5,505 nt of DNA, from positions 2,966 through 8,470 of the forward strand of contig DJBN01000102.1 in assembly GCA_002430075.1 (NCBI GenBank). The letters run 5' to 3'. Source of the DNA: Actinobacteria bacterium UBA5975 (GTDB lineage Bacteria; Actinomycetota; Actinomycetes; Nanopelagicales; Nanopelagicaceae). The translations under genes were made by a program, and so were the position numbers. This document shows positions 1 to 5,505 of the stretch, piece after piece (the stretch's first letter is position 1; each line of letters begins with the position of its first letter). The notes beneath the pieces were generated by a model. That model was not told where the DNA came from. It searched no databases and saw only the letters and a program-made list of their open reading frames with translations.

Positions 1-1279
1 CCTTGGTAACAATGTCATTCTTTGTGCCGCGCTCTGTGGTGGTTAACCAGTGATCAATAGTAAAGAACGATGGACGCTTTCCGGTGGCCTCTTCTCGTAA
101 TAAGAGTTCAAATGAAGCATCAGCTGCTTCAAAGGTGTAGCCGCGAGATTCCATCTCTTTGACGCGGTCCACGACGCGACCAATGAGTTCGCGATCACCG
201 TTTAAGTCAACGCCGAGTTCCATTGATTTAAGTTCAATAGATGCACGCCCTGCCATATCTGAAACAAGCATGCGCATATCGTTTCCGACTGATTCTGGAT
301 CTTCATGTTGGTACAGCGTTGGATCTACCTTGATTGCCGATGCGTGAAGTCCTGCCTTATGTGCAAAGGCTGAGACTCCTGTATACGGCTGACGAGGTGA
401 AGAAGAAATATTGGTTACTTCAGCAACGGCATGAGATATGCGGAAAGCTTCGCGCAGCGCGTTCGCAGGCAAAACATCCTTCTTCTTCTTAAGTTCTAGG
501 TTGGCGATGATGGTGACAAGGTCAGCGTTACCTGTGCGTTCGCCATATCCATTGAGAGTTCCTTGAACATGGGTAGCACCTGCTGCAACTGCTGCCATTG
601 AATTTGCAACAGCGCATCCTGTGTCATTGTGGCAATGGATTCCAAGGCGAGCCGATGAGGCGCCCAAAATATCGTGAACGACATCTGCGATTTCATCGGG
701 CAACATGCCACCGTTGGTATCGCAGAGCGCGATGACATCTGCTCCGGCCTCTGCGGCAACGCGGATAACTTCGAGTGCATATGCGCGATTAGCGCGGTAG
801 CCATCAAAGAAGTGTTCTGCATCAAGAAATACTCGCTGGCCCTCTTCGCGAAGGTGGGTGACAGAGTCACGGATCATTGCCAGGTTCTCATCTAAATTTG
901 TCTTAAGAGCCAAATCGACGTGGCGGTCATAGGCTTTTGCAACCAGAGTTACAGCAGGCGCTCCTGAATCACGAAGGGCTCCAAGAAGTACATCATCGGC
1001 GGCTTTAACGTTCGGTCTGCGGGTTGCACCAAAGGCTACAAAGGTGGCGTTCTTTAACTGTAGTTCTTTCTTGGCGAGAGCGAAGAATTCGGTGTCTTTA
1101 GGGTTTGCACCTGGCCATCCACCTTCAATAAAGCCAACGCCTAAATCATCGAGGTGGCGGGCAATTGTTAATTTGTCATGGACCGAGAGATTTAAGCCTT
1201 CTTGCTGCGCACCATCACGAAGAGTTGTGTCATAGATGTGCAGAGCTTCTTTATCAAAAGGCGAATTACTAGTGATCAC
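1..1279 (-). CDS. cimA: (R)-citramalate synthase, 3' end beyond window
   Basis: This gene encodes a cytosolic enzyme of the LeuA/homocitrate synthase superfamily that condenses pyruvate with acetyl-CoA to citramalate, the first step of the threonine-independent route to 2-oxobutyrate and isoleucine. It begins at a GTG whose last two bases are part of the ilvE stop (GTGA). The next in-frame ATG is residue 135, too far inside. 426 residues are visible. The HMGL-like TIM barrel carries YDTTLRDGAQQEG at 16-28 (catalytic R21, metal ligand D22), EGGWPGANPKD at 52-62, and the metal-binding HCH at 215-217 followed by ND. NGYGERTGNAD at 243-253 follows, then FAHKAGLHASA at 305-315. The EGGWPGANPKD segment and SVGNDMRMLVSDMAGRASI at 330-348 are typical of long citramalate synthases rather than 2-isopropylmalate synthase. 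Family members are about 530 residues, so roughly 100 residues of the C-terminal dimer/regulatory (LeuA allosteric) domain are cut off by the window edge. Isoleucine feedback therefore cannot be judged. Homocitrate synthase is an unlikely alternative. Confidence 0.92.
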   Translation of the reverse strand, partial: MITSNSPFDKEALHIYDTTLRDGAQQEGLNLSVHDKLTIARHLDDLGVGFIEGGWPGANPKDTEFFALAKKELQLKNATFVAFGATRRPNVKAADDVLLGALRDSGAPAVTLVAKAYDRHVDLALKTNLDENLAMIRDSVTHLREEGQRVFLDAEHFFDGYRANRAYALEVIRVAAEAGADVIALCDTNGGMLPDEIADVVHDILGASSARLGIHCHNDTGCAVANSMAAVAAGATHVQGTLNGYGERTGNADLVTIIANLELKKKKDVLPANALREAFRISHAVAEVTNISSSPRQPYTGVSAFAHKAGLHASAIKVDPTLYQHEDPESVGNDMRMLVSDMAGRASIELKSMELGVDLNGDRELIGRVVDRVKEMESRGYTFEAADASFELLLREEATGKRPSFFTIDHWLTTTERGTKNDIVTK

Positions 1280-2358
1280 AGCGCGACCTTCTTCATCCAA
1301 TTATGAGTATCCGCGATTGTGCCGTGTTGAATTGCAAGTAGGTGGTTACGAATCTGCATGGTGATAGCGCCAGGTTGGCCATCTCCTGTAACCCATGTAC
1401 CCATTGCAGATTTTGCTTGACCGACAGGGGATACAACAGCTGCGGTTCCGCAGGCGAAGATTTCTGTGATTTCTCCGGATGAGACACCGTCTCGCCAATC
1501 ATCGACTGAAAGCATTACCTCTTCTGTCTTATATCCAAGATCTTTTGCCACAGACAAGATTGAATCGCGCGTGATACCAGGAAGCAGGGTTCCGGTCAGC
1601 TTAGGTGTAATCACCGTTGCATCGGCGCCGATTCCCTTAACGAAGTAAAGGTTCATGCCACCCATCTCTTCAACCCACTTACGCTCTATTGCATCAATCC
1701 ATACAACTTGATCGCAGCCTTCGCTAGCTGCAGCCTTTTGTGCAACAAGGGATGCTGCGTAGTTTCCGCCACACTTTGCCTCTCCTGTGCCGCCAAGGGC
1801 TGCTCGAACATATTCAGTTGAGATCCAGACAGAGACAGCCTTTGAAGGATCAAAGTATGCGCCAGCTGGGGTTGCAATAAGAAGGTAGGTCGCTTTATTA
1901 GTTGGGCGAACACCTAAGCCAACTTCGGTGGCGATCATGAATGGGCGGATATAGAGCGCTTCGCCAACTTTTCCTGGTGTCCATCCGGCATCGTGGCTAA
2001 CAAGGGCGTGAATTGTTTCGAGAAATAACTCTTCAGGCATTTCAGGAAGTGCCAGGCGCTGGGCAGATCGTGCAAAGCGGCGAGCGTTTGCTTCTGGGCG
2101 AAAGAGTGCAATACCGCCATCTGGTTGGCGATATGCCTTCATGCCTTCAAAGATTTCTTGTCCGTAATGAAAAACTGCTGTTGCAGGATCCAAAGAGATT
2201 GGGCCATAAGGTTTGAGCTCAGGTTCTTGCCAGCCGCCACTTTCAGTCCATTCGCAGACGACCATATGGTCGGTGTAATACTTTCCAAAACCACAGTTGG
2301 CGACTTTTTCTTCGCGTTCGGCAGTTGGAACTGCGTTGGAATTGAGAGTGATCTTCAT
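1276..2358 (-). CDS. ilvE: Branched-chain amino acid aminotransferase
   Basis: This cytosolic PLP enzyme (fold type IV, class IV aminotransferases) transfers amino groups between glutamate and the 2-oxo acids of leucine, isoleucine and valine, the last step for all three. The 360 residues match the long BCAT type found in actinobacteria and eukaryotes, not the ~309-residue E. coli form. FHYGQEIFEGMKAYR is at 63-77. The PLP Schiff-base lysine is K195 in EAKCGGNYAAS, followed by Y200. EEMGGMNLYFV at 230-240 supplies the expected active-site glutamate (E231 by family comparison). GEITEIFACGTAAVVSPV (295-312) forms the cofactor phosphate loop with G304-T305. The CXXC redox pair of mammalian BCATs is replaced by A307 and S310, as expected in bacteria. 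The ATG start follows the leuB TAA with no gap and has a GGTGA site 5 nt upstream. The stop TGA overlaps the cimA GTG. It could also act on aromatic 2-oxo acids; the sequence does not settle this. Confidence 0.96.
   Translation of the reverse strand: MKITLNSNAVPTAEREEKVANCGFGKYYTDHMVVCEWTESGGWQEPELKPYGPISLDPATAVFHYGQEIFEGMKAYRQPDGGIALFRPEANARRFARSAQRLALPEMPEELFLETIHALVSHDAGWTPGKVGEALYIRPFMIATEVGLGVRPTNKATYLLIATPAGAYFDPSKAVSVWISTEYVRAALGGTGEAKCGGNYAASLVAQKAAASEGCDQVVWIDAIERKWVEEMGGMNLYFVKGIGADATVITPKLTGTLLPGITRDSILSVAKDLGYKTEEVMLSVDDWRDGVSSGEITEIFACGTAAVVSPVGQAKSAMGTWVTGDGQPGAITMQIRNHLLAIQHGTIADTHNWMKKVAL
1287..1292 (-). promoter_or_regulatory. Ribosome binding site for cimA
   Basis: AGAAGG lies 7 nt upstream of the GTG start of cimA, inside the last codons of ilvE (Lys-Lys-Val). 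The spacing is ideal and supports GTG at 1279 as the start, even though no ATG is nearby. Confidence 0.7.
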
Positions 2359-3398
2359 TTACTTCACCAATTCTGCTAGCGCTGAACCGATTTCGGTGGT
2401 GCCACGTTTTGTATCACCACGTGAAAGTAGGTCTGCCGCAACGGCTTGCTCGACATCGCGAGCTGCATCAGTGAGACCTAAGTGATCTAACATCATTGCA
2501 ACAGACATGATTGTCGCAGTCGGGTCAGCAAGATTCTTACCCGCGATGTCAGGTGCTGAACCATGTACTGGTTCGAACATCGATGGAAATGCACCTGTTG
2601 GGTTGATATTGCCAGAGGCAGCAAGTCCAATGCCGCCGCAGATTGCAGCTGCGATATCGGTCAAGATATCTCCAAAGAGGTTATCGGTGACGACAACATC
2701 GAAGCGTTCTGGGTTTGTTACAAAGAACATCGACGCTGCATCAACATGCAGATAATCTGTTGTCACCGTTGGGAATTCTTTAGCAACCTCGTTAAAGGTG
2801 CGAGTCCAGAGGCTGCCTGCACGAGTCAGGACATTGTTCTTATGTACCAGTGTGAGCTTTTTGCGATCACGTGCTGCAGCGCGAGCAAATGCATCGCGAA
2901 TTAGTCGTTCTGCTCCTCGTCGAGTATTAAGGGATTCTTCCGTTGCAATCTCTGCATCAGTGCCTTCAGCAAGAACTCCACCTGCACCCACATACGGTCC
3001 TTCTGTACCTTCGCGCACCACGATGAAATCGATAGGCGCCTTTGTAGCAAGAGGGCCCGTAACACCTGGCATTAATTTTGCCGGGCGAAGATTGATGTAA
3101 TGATCAAAGGCGAAGCGCAATTTAAGAAGTAACCCGCGCTCCAGGACACCGCTTGGAACAGTTGGGTCCCCCACGGCGCCGAGCAAGATGACATCAGATT
3201 GTGCGAGCTCTGCCAGAACCGAGTCAGGAAGTACTTCACCTGTGCGATGCCAATATCCAGCCCCTAAGTCGTAGTGGGTCTTGTTAAATGTCACTCCGTA
3301 TTTAGCGGCAATGACATCAAGAACTTTAAGACCTTCACCTACTACTTCAGTGCCGATTCCGTCTCCGGGGATTACTGCAAGGTTGATTGTGCGTGCCA

Positions 3399-3399
<1 letters not shown>
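2359..3399 (-). CDS. leuB: 3-isopropylmalate dehydrogenase
   Basis: This NAD-dependent beta-decarboxylating dehydrogenase converts 3-isopropylmalate to 2-oxoisocaproate in leucine synthesis. In organisms with CimA it usually also oxidises 3-methylmalate to 2-oxobutyrate. Its length of 346 residues is normal. [12 protein letters not shown] at 8-19 opens the dinucleotide domain. Substrate arginines by family comparison are R95 and R105 in [15 protein letters not shown], and R129 in [11 protein letters not shown], which also gives catalytic Y136. K187 in HKNN is the catalytic lysine. Metal ligands are D220 (HVDA), D244 and D248 ([11 protein letters not shown]). [14 protein letters not shown] at 275-288 is the adenosine-binding loop. 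[12 protein letters not shown] at 85-96 is the substrate-specificity region and looks like LeuB rather than isocitrate or tartrate dehydrogenase. The ATG start overlaps the serA stop by one base (TAATG). No leuA, leuC or leuD is in the window, so its partners must be encoded elsewhere. Confidence 0.95.
2364..2368 (-). promoter_or_regulatory. Ribosome binding site for ilvE
   Basis: GGTGA is placed 5 nt before the ilvE ATG, within the final Leu-Val-Lys codons of leuB. Because leuB stops immediately before this ATG (TAAATG), a terminating ribosome would sit on the site, so re-initiation is likely. Confidence 0.6.

Positions 3400-5505
<2,106 letters not shown>

Noticed and set aside
476..491. Run of AAG triplets (Lys264-267 of CimA) as a possible slippage or internal initiation site
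   Set aside because: AAGAAGAAGAAGG resembles a Shine-Dalgarno site and is followed by an out-of-frame ATG. However, it contains no long A homopolymer, the cimA frame continues normally past it, and the alternative frame gives no recognisable product.
496..870. 124-codon minus-strand open frame starting with ATG
   Set aside because: It is a frame-shifted reading of cimA. The true cimA frame in the same bases carries the HCHND and NGYGERTGNAD motifs.
2563..2904. 113-codon plus-strand open frame rich in Cys (and other short plus-strand frames)
   Set aside because: It is antisense to the conserved metal-binding core of leuB. The cysteines come from reversed Ala/Gly-rich codons, and there is no convincing start context or family resemblance.

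Overview
The window is one uninterrupted stretch of five branched-chain and serine amino acid biosynthesis genes, all on the minus strand. Read in the direction of transcription (from base 5505 down to base 1), the order is: the C-terminal half of ilvC (ketol-acid reductoisomerase, 5' end outside the window), serA (D-3-phosphoglycerate dehydrogenase), leuB (3-isopropylmalate dehydrogenase), ilvE (branched-chain aminotransferase), and a citramalate synthase gene (cimA) whose 3' end is outside the window. All five were recognised from their translated motifs. The catalytic residues I could check are intact, and there are no frameshifts, mobile elements, RNA genes or CRISPR repeats.

The gene order ilvC-serA-leuB-ilvE-cimA is the arrangement I associate with Actinomycetota, where ilvB and ilvN normally precede ilvC. 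SerA is the long form with an ASB domain plus an ACT domain. Its residues fall on the same numbers as the Mycobacterium tuberculosis enzyme. G+C content looks close to half (28 of the first 60 bases; not computed for the whole window), low for the phylum. Together with the absence of any base between genes, this suggests a small-genome actinobacterium, such as the freshwater acI / Nanopelagicales group. That taxon is an inference, not a demonstrated assignment.

The layout is extremely tight. ilvC and serA overlap by 8 bp with the preferred serA start (17 bp with the upstream one). serA and leuB share one base (TAATG), leuB and ilvE abut exactly (TAAATG), and ilvE and cimA overlap by 4 bp (GTGA). 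Each ribosome binding site lies in the last codons of the upstream gene, so translational coupling along one polycistronic mRNA is likely. No internal promoter or terminator is apparent; the operon promoter and terminator must lie outside the window.

Functionally the genes form one circuit. CimA condenses pyruvate with acetyl-CoA to citramalate. LeuCD (not in the window) isomerises it, and LeuB can oxidise the product to 2-oxobutyrate, giving isoleucine without threonine deaminase. IlvC makes the dihydroxy acids for valine and isoleucine, LeuB also serves leucine, and IlvE performs the last transamination for all three. SerA draws 3-phosphoglycerate into serine. I found no previously undescribed system; the notable points are the compaction and the embedding of translation signals in C-terminal codons.
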